A stretch of DNA of 64,000 bases from NCBI GenBank assembly GCA_016706565.1, contig JADJJI010000005.1, positions 472,001 through 536,000 of the forward strand, read 5' to 3'. The translations under genes were made by a program, and so were the position numbers. Source of the stretch: Piscinibacter sp. (lineage in GTDB: Bacteria; Pseudomonadota; Gammaproteobacteria; Burkholderiales; Burkholderiaceae_C). Below are positions 8,937 to 19,426 of the stretch, piece after piece; position 1 is the first letter of the stretch; every line of letters starts with the position of its first letter. The notes under the pieces were generated by a model, which saw only the letters and a list, made by a program, of their open reading frames with translations, ran no database searches and was not told where the DNA came from.

Positions 8937-11900
8937 TCACATGCTGCGCCGGTATTGCCCGCCCACCTCGAACAGCGCGGTGGTGATCTGCCCGAGCGAG
9001 CAGCAGCGCACCGCGTCCATCAGCACCTCGAACACGTTGCCGTTGGCGATCACCGCCTGCTGAAGGCGTGCCAAGGCCGCCGGTGCCTCGGCGGCATGCC
9101 GGGCATGAAAGTCCTGCAAGCGCGCGAGCTGGCTTTGTTTCTCGTCCTCGGTGGAGCGAGCCAGCTCCAGCGTGGTCGGCGTCGGGTCGCCATGCGGGTT
9201 GCGGAAGGTGTTCACGCCGATGATCGGGTACTCGCCGGTGTGCTTCTGCATCTCGTAGTGCATCGACTCTTCCTGGATCTTGCTGCGCTGGTAGCCGGTC
9301 TCCATCGCGCCGAGCACGCCGCCGCGCTCGGCGATCTTCTCGAACTCGGCGAGCACCGCCTCTTCCACCAGCTCGGTCAGTTCGTCGATCACGAAGGCGC
9401 CCTGGTTCGGGTTCTCGTTCTTCGCCAGGCCCCACTCGCGGTTGATGATCAGCTGGATGGCCATGGCCCGGCGCACGCTCTCCTCGGTGGGCGTGGTGAT
9501 CGCCTCGTCGTAGGCGTTCGTGTGCAGCGAGTTGCAGTTGTCGTAGATCGCGATCAGCGCCTGCAGCGTGGTGCGGATGTCGTTGAAGGCGATCTCCTGC
9601 GCGTGCAATGAACGGCCGCTGGTCTGGACGTGGTATTTCAGCTTCTGGCTGCGCTCGTTGGCGCCGTAGCGCTCGCGCATCGCCACCGCCCAGATGCGCC
9701 GCGCCACGCGGCCGAGCACGGTGTACTCCGGGTCCATGCCGTTGCTGAAGAAGAAGCTCAGGTTCGGTGCGAAGTCGTCGATGTGCATGCCGCGCGCCAG
9801 GTACGCCTCCACGAAGGTGAAGCCGTTGGAGAGCGTGAAGGCCAGCTGCGAGATCGGGTTCGCGCCCGCCTCGGCGATGTGATAACCCGAGATGCTCACC
9901 GAGTAGAAGTTGCGCACCTGGTGGTGCACGAAGTACTCGGCGATGTCGCCCATCACCTTCAGGCTGAACTCGGTGGAGAAGATGCAGGTGTTCTGGCCCT
10001 GGTCTTCCTTGAGGATGTCGGCCTGCACCGTGCCGCGCACGTTGGCCAGCGTCCACTCGCGGATCTTCTGCGCCTCGTCGTCGGTGGGCTCGCGACGGTT
10101 GTCGGCGTGGAACTTCTCCAGCTGCTGGTCGATGGCGGCGTTCATGAACATCGCCAGGATGCTCGGCGCCGGGCCGTTGATCGTCATGCTCACCGAGGTG
10201 GCCGCATCGCACAGGTCGAAGCCCGAGTACAGCACCTTCAGGTCGTCGAGCGTGGCGATGCTCACGCCGGAGTTGCCGACCTTGCCGTAGATGTCGGGCC
10301 GCGGGTCGGGGTCGTTGCCGTACAGCGTGACCGAGTCGAAGGCGGTCGACAGGCGCTTGGCCGGCATGCCCTCGCTGACCAGCTTGAAGCGCCGGTTGGT
10401 GCGGAAGGCGTCGCCCTCGCCGGCGAACATGCGCGTCGGGTCCTCGCCCTCGCGCTTGAAGGCGAAGGTGCCGGCCGTGTACGGGAAGCTGCCCGGCACG
10501 TTGTCGAGCATCAGCCACTTGAGGATCTCGCCGTGATCCTCGTAGCCCGGCAGCGCCACCTTGCGGATCTTGCTGCCCGACAGCGTGGTGTGCGTCAGCG
10601 CCGTGCGGATCTCCTTGTCGCGGATCTTCACCACGTACTCGTCGCCGGCGTAGGCGCGCTGCATGTCGGGCCACATGGCCAGCAGCTTCTTCGCGCGCGG
10701 GTCCAGCTTCACTTCGCGCAGTTCGGCCTGCTCGGCCAGGGCGTCACGGGCGCGGTGCTTGGCCGGAATCGCCTCGAACAGCATGCGCGAACTCTCGCGC
10801 AGTTGCTGGATCTCGCGCGCCAGCCTCGACTGCTCGCGCGCATGGCGCTTGTAACCGCGCACGGTGTCGGCGATGTCGGCCAGGTAGCGCACGCGCGCGC
10901 CCGGCACGATAGGCACCTGGTGGGTGCTGTGGCGCGTGGCCGCCAAAGGCAGCCGGCCCGCCTTGACGGCCATGCCGAGCTCGGCCAGGCGCGGCAGCAG
11001 CGCCTGGTAGAGCGCCGTCACGCCGTCGTCGTTGAAGCGGCTGGCCATGGTGCCGAAGACCGGCATCTCGTCGGGCTTGACCTTCCAGGCTTCCTTGTTG
11101 CGCTGCACCTGCTTGGCCACGTCGCGCAGCGCATCGAGCGAACCCTTGCGGTCGAACTTGTTGATGGCCACGAACTCGGCGAAGTCGAGCATGTCGATCT
11201 TCTCGAGCTGGCTGGCGGCGCCGAACTCCGGCGTCATCACGTACATCGGCACGTCGACCAGCGGCACGATGGCGGCGTCGCCCTGGCCGATGCCCGAGGT
11301 CTCGACGACGATCAGGTCGAAACCCGCCACCTTGCAGGCGGCGATCACGTCGGGCAGCGCCTGGCTGATCTCGCTGCCGAAGTCGCGCGTGGCCAGGCTG
11401 CGCATGAACACCCGCTGGCCCTGTCGCCACGGCCCGATGGCGTTCATGCGGATGCGGTCGCCCAGCAGCGCGCCGCCGCTCTTGCGTCGCGACGGGTCGA
11501 TGCTGATCACGGCCACGCGCAGCGCGTCGTCCTGGTCCAGCCGCAGGCGGCGGATCAGCTCGTCGGTGAGGCTGGACTTGCCCGCGCCGCCGGTGCCGGT
11601 GATGCCGAGCACAGGCACCTTGGCGGCCTTCGCTGCGGCATGAAGTTCTTGCTTCAGCGATTCGCCGGCGCGGCCGTTGTCCAGCGCCGTGATCAACTGG
11701 GCGAGGGCGCGCCAGGCGGCTTCCGAGTGGCCGCGCAGCGCGGCGATGTCGGTGGGAGCAAGCGATGACAGGTCCTGATCGCTCCTCATCACCATCTCGC
11801 CGATCATTCCGGCCAGGCCCATTCGCTGGCCGTCTTCCGGGCTGTAGATGCGTGCCACGCCGTAACCCTGCAGCTCGGCGATCTCGGCTGGCACGATCAC

Positions 11901-12230
11901 GCCGCCGCCTCCGCCGAACACCTGAATGTGCGCCCCGCCGCGCTGGCGCAGCAGGTCGACCATGTACTTGAAGTACTCGACATGGCCGCCCTGGTAGCTG
12001 CTCAGCGCGATGCCCTGGACGTCTTCCTGCAGCGCCGCGGTGACGACCTCGTCGACCGACCGGTTGTGCCCGAGGTGGATGACCTCCGCGCCCATGCCCT
12101 GCAGGATGCGCCGCATGATGTTGATCGCGGCATCGTGGCCGTCGAACAGGCTCGCCGCGGTGACGAAACGCACCTTGTTCGTCGGGCGGTAGTCGGCCAG
12201 GGCCTTGTATTCGGCGGAAAGGTCGGTCAC
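8937..12230 (-). CDS. icmF: Fused isobutyryl-CoA mutase IcmF (B12 domain, G-protein chaperone, mutase)
   Basis: 1097 residues. It interconverts isobutyryl-CoA and n-butyryl-CoA using adenosylcobalamin. Domains in order: cobalamin-binding domain with DGHD (residues 30-33, H32 the Co ligand); a MeaB-like GTPase with P-loop GTGGAGKS at 212-219 and NKFD downstream, which loads and protects the cofactor; and a C-terminal mutase barrel with the [12 protein letters not shown] and HVQTSGRSL segments. The barrel lacks the methylmalonyl-CoA mutase RPWTIRQYAG signature, which argues for isobutyryl-type substrates. Length matches characterised Cupriavidus IcmF. The GTG start follows GGAGAC. It lies 22 bases after PPK2 in one operon. 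Confidence 0.93.
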   Translation of the reverse strand: MTDLSAEYKALADYRPTNKVRFVTAASLFDGHDAAINIMRRILQGMGAEVIHLGHNRSVDEVVTAALQEDVQGIALSSYQGGHVEYFKYMVDLLRQRGGAHIQVFGGGGGVIVPAEIAELQGYGVARIYSPEDGQRMGLAGMIGEMVMRSDQDLSSLAPTDIAALRGHSEAAWRALAQLITALDNGRAGESLKQELHAAAKAAKVPVLGITGTGGAGKSSLTDELIRRLRLDQDDALRVAVISIDPSRRKSGGALLGDRIRMNAIGPWRQGQRVFMRSLATRDFGSEISQALPDVIAACKVAGFDLIVVETSGIGQGDAAIVPLVDVPMYVMTPEFGAASQLEKIDMLDFAEFVAINKFDRKGSLDALRDVAKQVQRNKEAWKVKPDEMPVFGTMASRFNDDGVTALYQALLPRLAELGMAVKAGRLPLAATRHSTHQVPIVPGARVRYLADIADTVRGYKRHAREQSRLAREIQQLRESSRMLFEAIPAKHRARDALAEQAELREVKLDPRAKKLLAMWPDMQRAYAGDEYVVKIRDKEIRTALTHTTLSGSKIRKVALPGYEDHGEILKWLMLDNVPGSFPYTAGTFAFKREGEDPTRMFAGEGDAFRTNRRFKLVSEGMPAKRLSTAFDSVTLYGNDPDPRPDIYGKVGNSGVSIATLDDLKVLYSGFDLCDAATSVSMTINGPAPSILAMFMNAAIDQQLEKFHADNRREPTDDEAQKIREWTLANVRGTVQADILKEDQGQNTCIFSTEFSLKVMGDIAEYFVHHQVRNFYSVSISGYHIAEAGANPISQLAFTLSNGFTFVEAYLARGMHIDDFAPNLSFFFSNGMDPEYTVLGRVARRIWAVAMRERYGANERSQKLKYHVQTSGRSLHAQEIAFNDIRTTLQALIAIYDNCNSLHTNAYDEAITTPTEESVRRAMAIQLIINREWGLAKNENPNQGAFVIDELTELVEEAVLAEFEKIAERGGVLGAMETGYQRSKIQEESMHYEMQKHTGEYPIIGVNTFRNPHGDPTPTTLELARSTEDEKQSQLARLQDFHARHAAEAPAALARLQQAVIANGNVFEVLMDAVRCCSLGQITTALFEVGGQYRRSM

Positions 12231-12252
12231 GGCTTGTCTCCGTTGGATGTCT

Positions 12253-13098
12253 CTATACGACGCGGATGTGGGCGAGTTCCGGGCTGCCCGGCGGGTAGCG
12301 CAGCTTCAGGCCCTGCAGCGTCTGCACGATCGCCTGGGCGATCATCAGGTTGCGGTGCGTCTTCGAATCGGCAGGCACGACAGTCCACGGCGCCCACGAT
12401 GTGCCGGTGGCGGCGACGGCATCCTGGTAGGCCTGCTGGTACAGGTCCCACTGCTTGCGCACGTCGAGGTCGCCGGCGGCGAACTTCCAGTGTTTGGTCG
12501 GGTCGTCCAGCCGCTCCTGCAGCCGCGCACGCTGCTCGTCCTTCGAGATGTGCAGCATGAACTTGCAGATCACCGTGCCGGTTTCGACGAGCATCTTCTC
12601 GAAGGCGTTGATCTGTGCGTAGCGCTGCTGCGTCTGCTCGGGCGTGATCCAGCCATTGACCACCGGCACCAGCACGTCCTCGTAGTGGCTGCGGTTGAAA
12701 ATGACGATCTCGCCCTCGGCCGGCACGCGCTGGTGGATGCGCCAGAGGTAGTCGTGGGCGCGCTCGTCGGTGGTGGGCGCCTTCCAGGGCACGGCGTGCA
12801 CGCCCAGGGCGCTGGTCTGCCCGAACACGCCGCGGATGGTGCCGTCCTTGCCGCTGGTGTCGGTGCCTTGCAGCACGACGAGCAGCTTGAAGCGGCGGTC
12901 GGCATAGAACAGGTCCTGCAGCCGGTCGACCTCGAGCGCCAGTTCGGCGGTGCGCGCCTTGTCGCGCGCCTTGCTGCCGGTGGAGAAGGGCTTGGCCTGC
13001 GGATCGATGCGACCGAGGTCGAAGCGTCGGCCCGACGGCTTGCCGTTGCCGGCGCTGCGATGCTGGAAGTCGGACAGCGAGACTTTGCTGCGGGCCAT
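12253..13098 (-). CDS. Polyphosphate kinase 2 family protein (PPK2)
   Basis: 281 residues. PPK2 enzymes phosphorylate NDPs or NMPs from polyphosphate, or run the reverse reaction. Walker A is GTDTSGKDG at 78-86 and the Walker B/lid region contains NRSHYED at 135-141, followed by the conserved [11 protein letters not shown] segment. A single PPK2 domain indicates class I or III; the nucleotide preference (ADP, GDP or AMP) cannot be read with certainty. The ATG at 13098 was chosen because the frame upstream has no family similarity and runs through the palindrome at 13127-13142. First gene of a two-gene operon with icmF. Confidence 0.9.
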   Translation of the reverse strand: MARSKVSLSDFQHRSAGNGKPSGRRFDLGRIDPQAKPFSTGSKARDKARTAELALEVDRLQDLFYADRRFKLLVVLQGTDTSGKDGTIRGVFGQTSALGVHAVPWKAPTTDERAHDYLWRIHQRVPAEGEIVIFNRSHYEDVLVPVVNGWITPEQTQQRYAQINAFEKMLVETGTVICKFMLHISKDEQRARLQERLDDPTKHWKFAAGDLDVRKQWDLYQQAYQDAVAATGTSWAPWTVVPADSKTHRNLMIAQAIVQTLQGLKLRYPPGSPELAHIRVV

Positions 13099-13126
13099 GC
13101 GGGCTCCCTGGAATGTTCGGGCGTAG

Positions 13127-13142
13127 TTGACGTATACGTCAA
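13127..13142. promoter_or_regulatory. Perfect 16-bp palindrome, LiuR-type operator candidate
   Basis: TTGACGTATACGTCAA is fully self-complementary and ends 28 bases before the PPK2 start on the minus strand. The same 7-2-7 arrangement (TTGACGT, two bases, ACGTCAA) occurs upstream of liuR, and a doubled version occurs upstream of the liuA and liuB units. This makes LiuR control of PPK2-icmF likely. The TTGACG arm can also serve as a -35 element. Confidence 0.7.
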
Positions 13143-13312
13143 TTGGCAGTGTAGCGCCTGCCGCCCAGCAGCGGTCTGACGTCGCCCTGCGTCGGCCCCG
13201 GGGTTTACGCGGGCGGACGCGACTGAAAACACTGGCGCCCGTGGGCCGGTTTGGCGGCACAATCGCGCCCGTTGGGAGTCGGCGCACGACGCCGTCATCT
13301 GGAGAGAAGCCC

Positions 13313-13969
13313 TTGGGCATTGGCAACGCACCGATCAAGACGCCAGACGGCCAGGCCGAACTGGCGACGCGGGCGCGCCAGCTCAGCCAGCGCCATCGCA
13401 CCCTGCTGCTGCTGGTGGATGGCCGCCGCAGCGAAGCGCAGCTGCGACTGCTGGCCGAGCGTGCCGGCGTGCCGCCCAGCGTCTACGACGAGCTGCTCGA
13501 CATGGGCATGATCACCGTGCCGCTGCCCACGCTGCCGATCGAACTGGCTCCGCATCCGACGCTGCCTCCACTGCCGGTCGACGTGACGCTGCCGGACGTC
13601 GCACCCGAATCGGAGCTGCCCGCCTCGCGCACGCTGCAGCCGGAGTCGACGCTGAACGGCGACATCGGCAACTACGAACCCTGGACCATGGTCGAGACCG
13701 ACTACTCGGACCTCGGCGACCTCGATGCGCCGCTCGAGCAGGCGCGCGACCTGCTGATTCGCGCCGTTCGCGCCGAAGCCCCCGTGGCCGGCTCGCTGAC
13801 GCTGATGCGGCTGCGCCGCGCGCATACACGCGACGAACTCGATGCGCTGATCGACGAAGTGGAAGCCCGGCTGAGCCGGCCGCACCGCACGCTGGCGACG
13901 ACCCAGCTCTTGCGGCGCGTACGCCGCCTGATCGACGCGCCCGTCGATTCATCGCTCTCCAACTTCTGA
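13313..13969 (+). CDS. Hypothetical protein upstream of coaX
   Basis: Not recognised; about 218 residues. The first 60 residues look like a small helical winged-helix-type segment ([23 protein letters not shown]). A proline-rich linker (about 65-110) follows, then a helical C-terminus rich in arginine and leucine. No membrane segment or catalytic motif is visible. The TTG start is inferred from GGAGAG at 13301-13306, 6 bases upstream; the frame is open further upstream but looks non-coding there. It ends 14 bases before coaX and is probably co-transcribed. Confidence 0.6.
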   Translation: MGIGNAPIKTPDGQAELATRARQLSQRHRTLLLLVDGRRSEAQLRLLAERAGVPPSVYDELLDMGMITVPLPTLPIELAPHPTLPPLPVDVTLPDVAPESELPASRTLQPESTLNGDIGNYEPWTMVETDYSDLGDLDAPLEQARDLLIRAVRAEAPVAGSLTLMRLRRAHTRDELDALIDEVEARLSRPHRTLATTQLLRRVRRLIDAPVDSSLSNF

Positions 13970-13983
13970 CCCCGGCCCGCTGC

Positions 13984-14751
13984 ATGACGTTTCTTGCCAT
14001 CGACGTGGGCAACACGCGCCTGAAATGGGCGCAGTACGCCTCGCCCCAGCCCGGCGCCGTGCTGCTCGCGCAGGGCGCGGTGTTCCTGGAGACCATCGAC
14101 TCGCTGGCCGAGACCGACTGGAAGGCGCTGCCGCCGCCGTCCAGCATGCTCGGCTGCGTGGTGGCCGGCGAGGGCGTCAAGCGCCGCGTCGAGGAACAGC
14201 TCGAAATCTGGGACCTGGAGCCGCGCTGGGTGGTGTCCTCGCGCGAGGCCTGCGGCGTGAGCAACGGCTACGACCATCCCAACCGGCTCGGCGTCGACCG
14301 CTGGGTGGCCATGATCGGTGCGCGCCACCGCGTGCTGGCGCAGGGCGGGCCGCGGCCGGCGCTGGTCGTCATGGTGGGCACCGCCGTCACCGTGGACGCG
14401 ATCGATGTGCAGGGGCACTTTCTCGGCGGCCTGATCCTGCCCGGCTTCGGCCTGATGCTGCGGGCGCTGGAGATGGGCACCGCCGGCCTGAAAGCCCCGA
14501 CCGGCGAGGCGGTGGACTTCCCGACCAACACCAGCGATGCGCTGATGAGCGGCGGTGCCGATGCGCTGGCCGGCGCCGTCGAGCGCATGCATCGCAAGTT
14601 GTGCGCGCGCACCGGGCAGGAGCCGGCGTTGATCATGACCGGCGGCGCCGCCGTCAAGCTTGCGCCGATCACCCAACTGCCGTTCGAGACGGTCGACACG
14701 CTGATCTTCGAAGGGCTGCTGCAGTTGCAGGCTCACCGCCTGGCGCTCTGA
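13984..14751 (+). CDS. coaX: Type III pantothenate kinase
   Basis: 255 residues. Phosphorylates pantothenate, the first step of coenzyme A synthesis. The ATP-binding motif [10 protein letters not shown] begins at D7. The pantothenate site [12 protein letters not shown] and the [10 protein letters not shown] phosphate loop are present, as is the late MTGGAAVKL motif. Type III enzymes are not feedback-inhibited by CoA and need a monovalent cation (family knowledge). The gene converges on hslU with a 24-base gap. Confidence 0.95.
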   Translation: MTFLAIDVGNTRLKWAQYASPQPGAVLLAQGAVFLETIDSLAETDWKALPPPSSMLGCVVAGEGVKRRVEEQLEIWDLEPRWVVSSREACGVSNGYDHPNRLGVDRWVAMIGARHRVLAQGGPRPALVVMVGTAVTVDAIDVQGHFLGGLILPGFGLMLRALEMGTAGLKAPTGEAVDFPTNTSDALMSGGADALAGAVERMHRKLCARTGQEPALIMTGGAAVKLAPITQLPFETVDTLIFEGLLQLQAHRLAL

Positions 14752-14775
14752 AGCCGGCGGCCGGGGTGTTTCCGC

Positions 14776-16080
14776 CTACAGGATGTAGCGCGACAGGTCC
14801 TCGTTCTTCACCAGGGCGGCCAGTTTCGCGTCGACCGCCTCGGCATCGATGGTGATGGTGCGGCCCGAGAGGTTGGGCGCGTCGAAGCTGATCTCGTCGA
14901 GCAGCCGCTCCATCACCGTGGCCAGGCGCCGCGCGCCGATGTTCTCGGTGCGGTCGTTGACGTCGAAGGCGATCTGCGCCAGCCGGCGGATGGCGTCTGG
15001 CGCGAGCTCCAGCGTCACGCCCTCGGTGGCCAGCAGCAGCTGGTATTGCTTGACCAGGCTGGCGTGCGTCTGCGTGAGGATCGCCTCGAAGTCGTCGACG
15101 CCGAGCGCACCGAGCTCGACGCGGATCGGGAAGCGGCCCTGCAGCTCCGGGATCAGGTCGCTGGGCTTGCTCAGGTGGAAGGCCCCCGAGGCGATGAACA
15201 GGATGTGGTCGGTGCGCAGCATGCCGTACTTGGTGTTGACCGTCGTGCCTTCCACCAGCGGCAGCAGGTCGCGCTGCACGCCCTGGCGCGACACGTCGGC
15301 ACCCTGCGTGCTGCCGCGCGAGGCCACCTTGTCGATCTCGTCGATGAAGACGATGCCGTTCTGCTCGGCGTTGGCCAGCGCAGCGCTCTTCACCTCCTCG
15401 TCGTTGACGAGCTTGGCAGCCTCTTCGTCGGTCAGCAGCCTGAGTGCCTCGGCGATCTTCAGCTTGCGCGTCTTGCGCGGCACGTTGCCGAGGTTGGCGA
15501 ACATGCCCTTGAGCTGCTCGGCCATGTCTTCCATGCCGGCCGGGCTCATGATCTCCAGCGGCGCACGTGCCTCGGCCACGTCGATCTCGATTTCCTTGTC
15601 GCCCAGCGCGCCTTCGCGAAGCCGCTTGCGCATCACCTGGCGCGCGGTGTTGTCGGCCGCCGAGCCGGGCACCAGCGCGTCGAGGACGCGCTCCTCGGCG
15701 GCATCCTCGGCGCGCACGCGCTGGCGCTTCATCGCCGCCTCGCGCTCCTGCTTGACGGCCATGTCGGCGAGGTCGCGGATGATCGAATCGACGTCCTTGC
15801 CGACGTAGCCCACCTCGGTGAACTTGGTCGCCTCGACCTTGATGAAGGGCGCGTCGGCGAGCTTCGCCAGCCGGCGCGCGATCTCGGTCTTGCCCACGCC
15901 GGTGGGCCCGATCATCAGGATGTTCTTCGGCGTGATCTCGGCGCGCATCTTCTCGTCGACCTGCTGGCGCCGCCAGCGGTTGCGCAGCGCGATGGCCACC
16001 GAGCGCTTGGCGTCGCGCTGGCCGACGATGTGGCGGTCGAGTTCGGAGACGATCTCCTGGGGTGTCATGCTCGATTTCAT
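14776..16080 (-). CDS. hslU: ATP-dependent protease ATPase subunit HslU
   Basis: 434-residue AAA+ unfoldase that feeds substrates into HslV. The N-terminal [16 protein letters not shown] segment is typical. Walker A GPTGVGKT lies at 58-65, Walker B is in the [10 protein letters not shown] stretch, and sensor-2 [15 protein letters not shown] is near the C-terminus. The final residues YIL match the conserved tail that inserts into HslV. An alternative start at MTPQ, four residues in, is possible. It starts 10 bases after hslV ends. Confidence 0.97.
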   Translation of the reverse strand: MKSSMTPQEIVSELDRHIVGQRDAKRSVAIALRNRWRRQQVDEKMRAEITPKNILMIGPTGVGKTEIARRLAKLADAPFIKVEATKFTEVGYVGKDVDSIIRDLADMAVKQEREAAMKRQRVRAEDAAEERVLDALVPGSAADNTARQVMRKRLREGALGDKEIEIDVAEARAPLEIMSPAGMEDMAEQLKGMFANLGNVPRKTRKLKIAEALRLLTDEEAAKLVNDEEVKSAALANAEQNGIVFIDEIDKVASRGSTQGADVSRQGVQRDLLPLVEGTTVNTKYGMLRTDHILFIASGAFHLSKPSDLIPELQGRFPIRVELGALGVDDFEAILTQTHASLVKQYQLLLATEGVTLELAPDAIRRLAQIAFDVNDRTENIGARRLATVMERLLDEISFDAPNLSGRTITIDAEAVDAKLAALVKNEDLSRYIL

Positions 16081-16090
16081 GGGGCAGCGT

Positions 16091-16627
16091 TCAGCCGAGA
16101 GTCTCGACCGTGTGGTGCTGGTTCGTGTAGATGCACAGGTCGCCGGCGATCTCGAGCGACTTCTTGACTATGTCCTTCGGCGCCATCTCGGTGTGCTCGA
16201 GCAGCGCGCGCGCCGCGGCATTCGCGTAGGCTCCGCCGGAGCCGATGGCGATGATGCCGTGCTCGGGCTCGAGCACGTCGCCGTTGCCGGTGATGATCAG
16301 CGAGGCCTCCTTGTCGGCCACCGCGAGCATGGCCTCGAGGCGGCGCAGCACGCGGTCGGTGCGCCAGTCCTTGGTCAGCTCGATGGCGGCGCGCACCAGG
16401 TGGCCCTGGTGCTTCTCGAGCTTGGCCTCGAAGCGCTCGAACAGCGTGAACGCGTCGGCCGTGGCGCCGGCGAAGCCGGCGAGCACCTGGTCGTGGTGCA
16501 GCTTGCGCACCTTGCGCGCCGTCGCCTTGACGACGATGGTGCCGAGCGTGACCTGGCCGTCGCCGCCGAGCGCGACGACAGGCCCGCGGCGCACGCTGAC
16601 GATGGTCGTGCCGTGGTAGGTTTCCAT
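16091..16627 (-). CDS. hslV: ATP-dependent protease proteolytic subunit HslV
   Basis: 178-residue proteasome-like peptidase. The nucleophile is the threonine exposed after removal of METYHG, giving TTIVSVRRG, the usual betaproteobacterial form. Conserved GGDGQVTLG and the [14 protein letters not shown] segment are present. The ATG at 16627 was chosen because residues encoded further upstream are not part of the family. First gene of the hslVU operon; heat-shock control is usual, but no sigma-32 promoter was identified here. Confidence 0.97.
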   Translation of the reverse strand: METYHGTTIVSVRRGPVVALGGDGQVTLGTIVVKATARKVRKLHHDQVLAGFAGATADAFTLFERFEAKLEKHQGHLVRAAIELTKDWRTDRVLRRLEAMLAVADKEASLIITGNGDVLEPEHGIIAIGSGGAYANAAARALLEHTEMAPKDIVKKSLEIAGDLCIYTNQHHTVETLG

Positions 16628-16672
16628 GGAGATCCCAGATGGCGCCGCGACGCGGCGCTTCAAGTCAGTCGC

Positions 16673-18397
16673 TCAGACCGAGCGCACTTTCACGCGGGCA
16701 TGCTCGTTGATGCCCATCGCGCCGAAGAACAGCGCCACCAGGCGATGCGATTCGACGAAGACCACGCTGCGGTTCTCGTTGCGCCGCGCCAGCACCCAGT
16801 TCAGCAGGTCGCCAGCGGCGATGAAGTCGACGCGGATGAGCCTGGAGCAGCTCACGTTGACGATGGTCGAGCCGCCGAGCTCGGCTTCCAGGCGCTTGAG
16901 TGTCGGGCCGATGTCGCCGACCAGCTGGCCGGACAGCTCGACGCTGGCGACCTGCACCGTCGCGGTGGGGTCTTCGTTGAAGCGGGACTCGATGAAGCTG
17001 GTCGACACGTCGCTGACCATCGACAGCGGCGGTGACGTGGTGCTCGACTGCGAGCCGCTCACGCGCACCTCGCACTGCGCCGGCTCCCAGGACGGCGGCG
17101 ACACCTCGTAGGTGACGCAGTAGTCGATGGCCGCTTCGTCGAACTGGTCGGGCCGGTTCGTCATGCGCAGCGCGTCCAGGCGCAGCTGCCAGTAGGCAGG
17201 GTCGGCATCGCGCACGCCGGTCGGCGCGGCCTCGGCCAGCACGGCGAACAGCCGCTCGCCGCCCAGCCAGCGCATGTCCAGCTTCTGGCGGATCCAGTTG
17301 CGGAACAGTTCGGACAGCTTGGCGGCTGCCTCGGCGTCCATGTTCTTCAGCGCGCTCCAGTCGAACACCCAGGGCAGCGGCATCTGCAGGCTCTGGGACG
17401 ACAGCCGGGCCACGGCGTCCGCGTCGAGGTAGTCCGGGCACACCCAGCCGACGTTGCCCTCGATGCGGCTGTTGCGCGCTGGGCGATCTTCGCTGGCGGC
17501 CTCGGCGACCATGCGCGGCATGGAGAACCACTGCGGCGCCGACCAGCCGAACTGCTGGGCGTAGTCGAGCGCCAGGCTCTCGAACTTGTGCTGCTGGCCG
17601 ATGGCGCGGTACAGGTCGAACAGCACCAGCCAGGTCTCGGCATGCGCATGGCGCTGGCCTGACTGCCCGGTGAGGTCGGACAGGGACTGCTCGCATTGCT
17701 CGAAATCGGCGTTCGCGAAGGCGATCACCGCCTCGTCGAGCTCCGGGTCGTGGGCGACCTCGCTGACCTCGACGGCGAACGGGTGTGCGAAGTCGCCGGC
17801 GCCGCTGTCGAGTGTCAACGGAGACAAGGGTGACAGGCCGGCGCCCATCACGGCCGCGGCAGGAGGTACGGCCGCGGGCGACTGGGCCGGCCGCGCTGGG
17901 GCTTCCTCCGCCCGGGCGCCGTTGAGCGGCATGCGCGAGCTCGGCGCGGGCGCGTTGACGCCCATCGGGACCGGCTGCGTGGGGGCGTTGTAGAAGTCAG
18001 GGCCGCGCCGCGGCGGCGAGGCGCCGAAGCCGTCGCCCACCATCTGCTGCTCGATCTCGTCGATCTTGGCCTTGACGCCGGCGTCCTGCTTGGCGCCGCT
18101 CTCGGCCACCAGAAGACGGCCTTCGGAGTCGTCGAGCCGCGACGAGCCGCCCAGGGCCGCCAGCTGCTCGGGCGACAGGCCCTCGCGGCGCACCTTGCGC
18201 AGCATGTCGAACTCGCGCTTGCGGACGAAGTCGTTGCGCCGCTTGCGCTCGATCATCGCCTTCAGCTCGGACTTGGCGAACTCCGTCTCGCGCGCTTCGT
18301 CCGCAGGCAGGCCGATCTCGGCCCATTCCGTGGTCGGATTGGCCACGAACTTGACGACCTTGCGAAAGAAGCTCGTGGTGTCTTTGGGTTCCGACAT
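16673..18397 (-). CDS. STAS-domain-containing protein of unknown role
   Basis: 574 residues. The N-terminal 120 are charged and helical (SFFRKVVKF, then a KRRNDFVRKREFDMLRKVRREG segment). A long proline/alanine-rich linker follows (about 125-200), then a helical middle region, and near the C-terminus a STAS-like domain. The last 90 residues (VELSGQLVGDIGPTLKRLE, IVNVSCSRLIRVDFIAAG) look like an anti-sigma-antagonist fold that may bind a partner protein. No enzyme motif is visible. Located between hslV and dksA on the same strand; its function is not established. Confidence 0.7.
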   Translation of the reverse strand: MSEPKDTTSFFRKVVKFVANPTTEWAEIGLPADEARETEFAKSELKAMIERKRRNDFVRKREFDMLRKVRREGLSPEQLAALGGSSRLDDSEGRLLVAESGAKQDAGVKAKIDEIEQQMVGDGFGASPPRRGPDFYNAPTQPVPMGVNAPAPSSRMPLNGARAEEAPARPAQSPAAVPPAAAVMGAGLSPLSPLTLDSGAGDFAHPFAVEVSEVAHDPELDEAVIAFANADFEQCEQSLSDLTGQSGQRHAHAETWLVLFDLYRAIGQQHKFESLALDYAQQFGWSAPQWFSMPRMVAEAASEDRPARNSRIEGNVGWVCPDYLDADAVARLSSQSLQMPLPWVFDWSALKNMDAEAAAKLSELFRNWIRQKLDMRWLGGERLFAVLAEAAPTGVRDADPAYWQLRLDALRMTNRPDQFDEAAIDYCVTYEVSPPSWEPAQCEVRVSGSQSSTTSPPLSMVSDVSTSFIESRFNEDPTATVQVASVELSGQLVGDIGPTLKRLEAELGGSTIVNVSCSRLIRVDFIAAGDLLNWVLARRNENRSVVFVESHRLVALFFGAMGINEHARVKVRSV

Positions 18398-18428
18398 GAC
18401 GGTAGGGCGCGCGGGGGCTGAACCAGCC

Positions 18429-19330
18429 TCAGTCGCCGAACATCTTCTGTTTCAGCTCGCGCCGCTGCTGGGCCTCGAGGGACAGTGTAGCGGTGGGGCG
18501 TGCAATCAGGCGCCCCAGGCCGATCGGCTCGCCGGTTTCGTCACAGAAACCGTAGTCACCGGCCTCGATGCGGCCCAGCGACTGTGAAATCTTCTTGAGC
18601 AGCTTGCGCTCGCGGTCGCGGGTGCGCAGCTCCAGCGCATGCTCTTCCTCGATGGTGGCGCGGTCGGCCGGGTCCGGCACGATGGAGGTGTCCTCGCGCA
18701 GGTGCTCGGTGGTTTCGCCGGCATTGGACAGCAGGTCGTCCTTGAGCGTCTGCAGCTTGTGGCGGAAGAAATCCAGCTGCTTGTCGTTCATGTATTCCGA
18801 GTCGGGCATGGCCATCAACTCGGCTTCGCTGAGGTCGCGGCCGGCCTTGGACTTCCAGGCGTTGGCCAGCTTCGGGTCGGCCTTGTGGGAGGGTTTGGGG
18901 GAATCGAGTCCGAGGTTGTTCATCTGACGGGTCGGGGGCCGCGGCGGTGCAAACCGGTCGGCGAATCGGGAGGTTGCCGGCGGCAGCGGGGCGCTGACCG
19001 GCGGCGGAGGAGGGTTGCGGCCGGACCGCGAAGACCGCACCACCGGCGCCGGCGCGGCGCTGGGCGGCGTCGGCTGGGGGGCCGGTGCCGCAACGGCCAC
19101 GGGCTTGGGTGCCGCAGCCTTGACGGCTGGCGCCTTGGCCGGTGCGGCAGCCTTGATCGGGGCGCTCTTGGCCGGAGCGGCCTTGACAGGGGCGGCCTTG
19201 GCTGGCGCCTTGGCCGCGGCCTTCTTGGCAGGGGCGGCGGCTTGGCTGCCGTCTTGCCCTTGGCGGCCGGGGCGGCGGACTTGGCGGCGGCCTTCTTGGT
19301 ACTAGCTTTGGTGGCCGGTGTCTTGCTCAC
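18429..19330 (-). CDS. dksA: RNA polymerase-binding transcription factor DksA with Lys/Ala/Pro-rich tail (frameshifted as written)
   Basis: DksA enters the RNA polymerase secondary channel and, with ppGpp, reprograms transcription. The core begins near MNNLGLDSPKP; the coiled-coil runs through DKQLDFFRHKLQTLKDDLL and ends around RTRDRERKLLKKI. The zinc-finger area YGFCDETGEPIGLGRLIARP keeps a single cysteine where classical DksA has four, so zinc binding is doubtful. Upstream the protein continues as a Lys/Ala/Pro-rich histone-H1-like extension beginning at GTG 19330 (GGAGAC at 19335-19340). One base is missing near 19240-19241, so extension and core fall in different frames; restoring it gives about 300 residues. 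A sequencing error is more likely than inactivation. Confidence 0.85.
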
Positions 19331-19426
19331 GGATGTCTCCTCGCAATGACGGTTATACCCCGTCCGCAAGGCGCGGGCGACGGCTGGGCCCGGTTTCAGG
19401 CGCCGCGGATTGTAGCCACGCCACGG

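Noticed and set aside
9630-11768. 712-residue open frame on the plus strand opposite icmF
   Set aside because: It is antisense to a well-conserved IcmF, with the repetitive His/Arg/Ala composition typical of GC-rich shadow frames and no family motif.
8937-12230. Methylmalonyl-CoA mutase
   Set aside because: Domain order (B12, GTPase, mutase) and loss of the RPWTIRQYAG substrate signature fit fused isobutyryl-CoA mutase instead.
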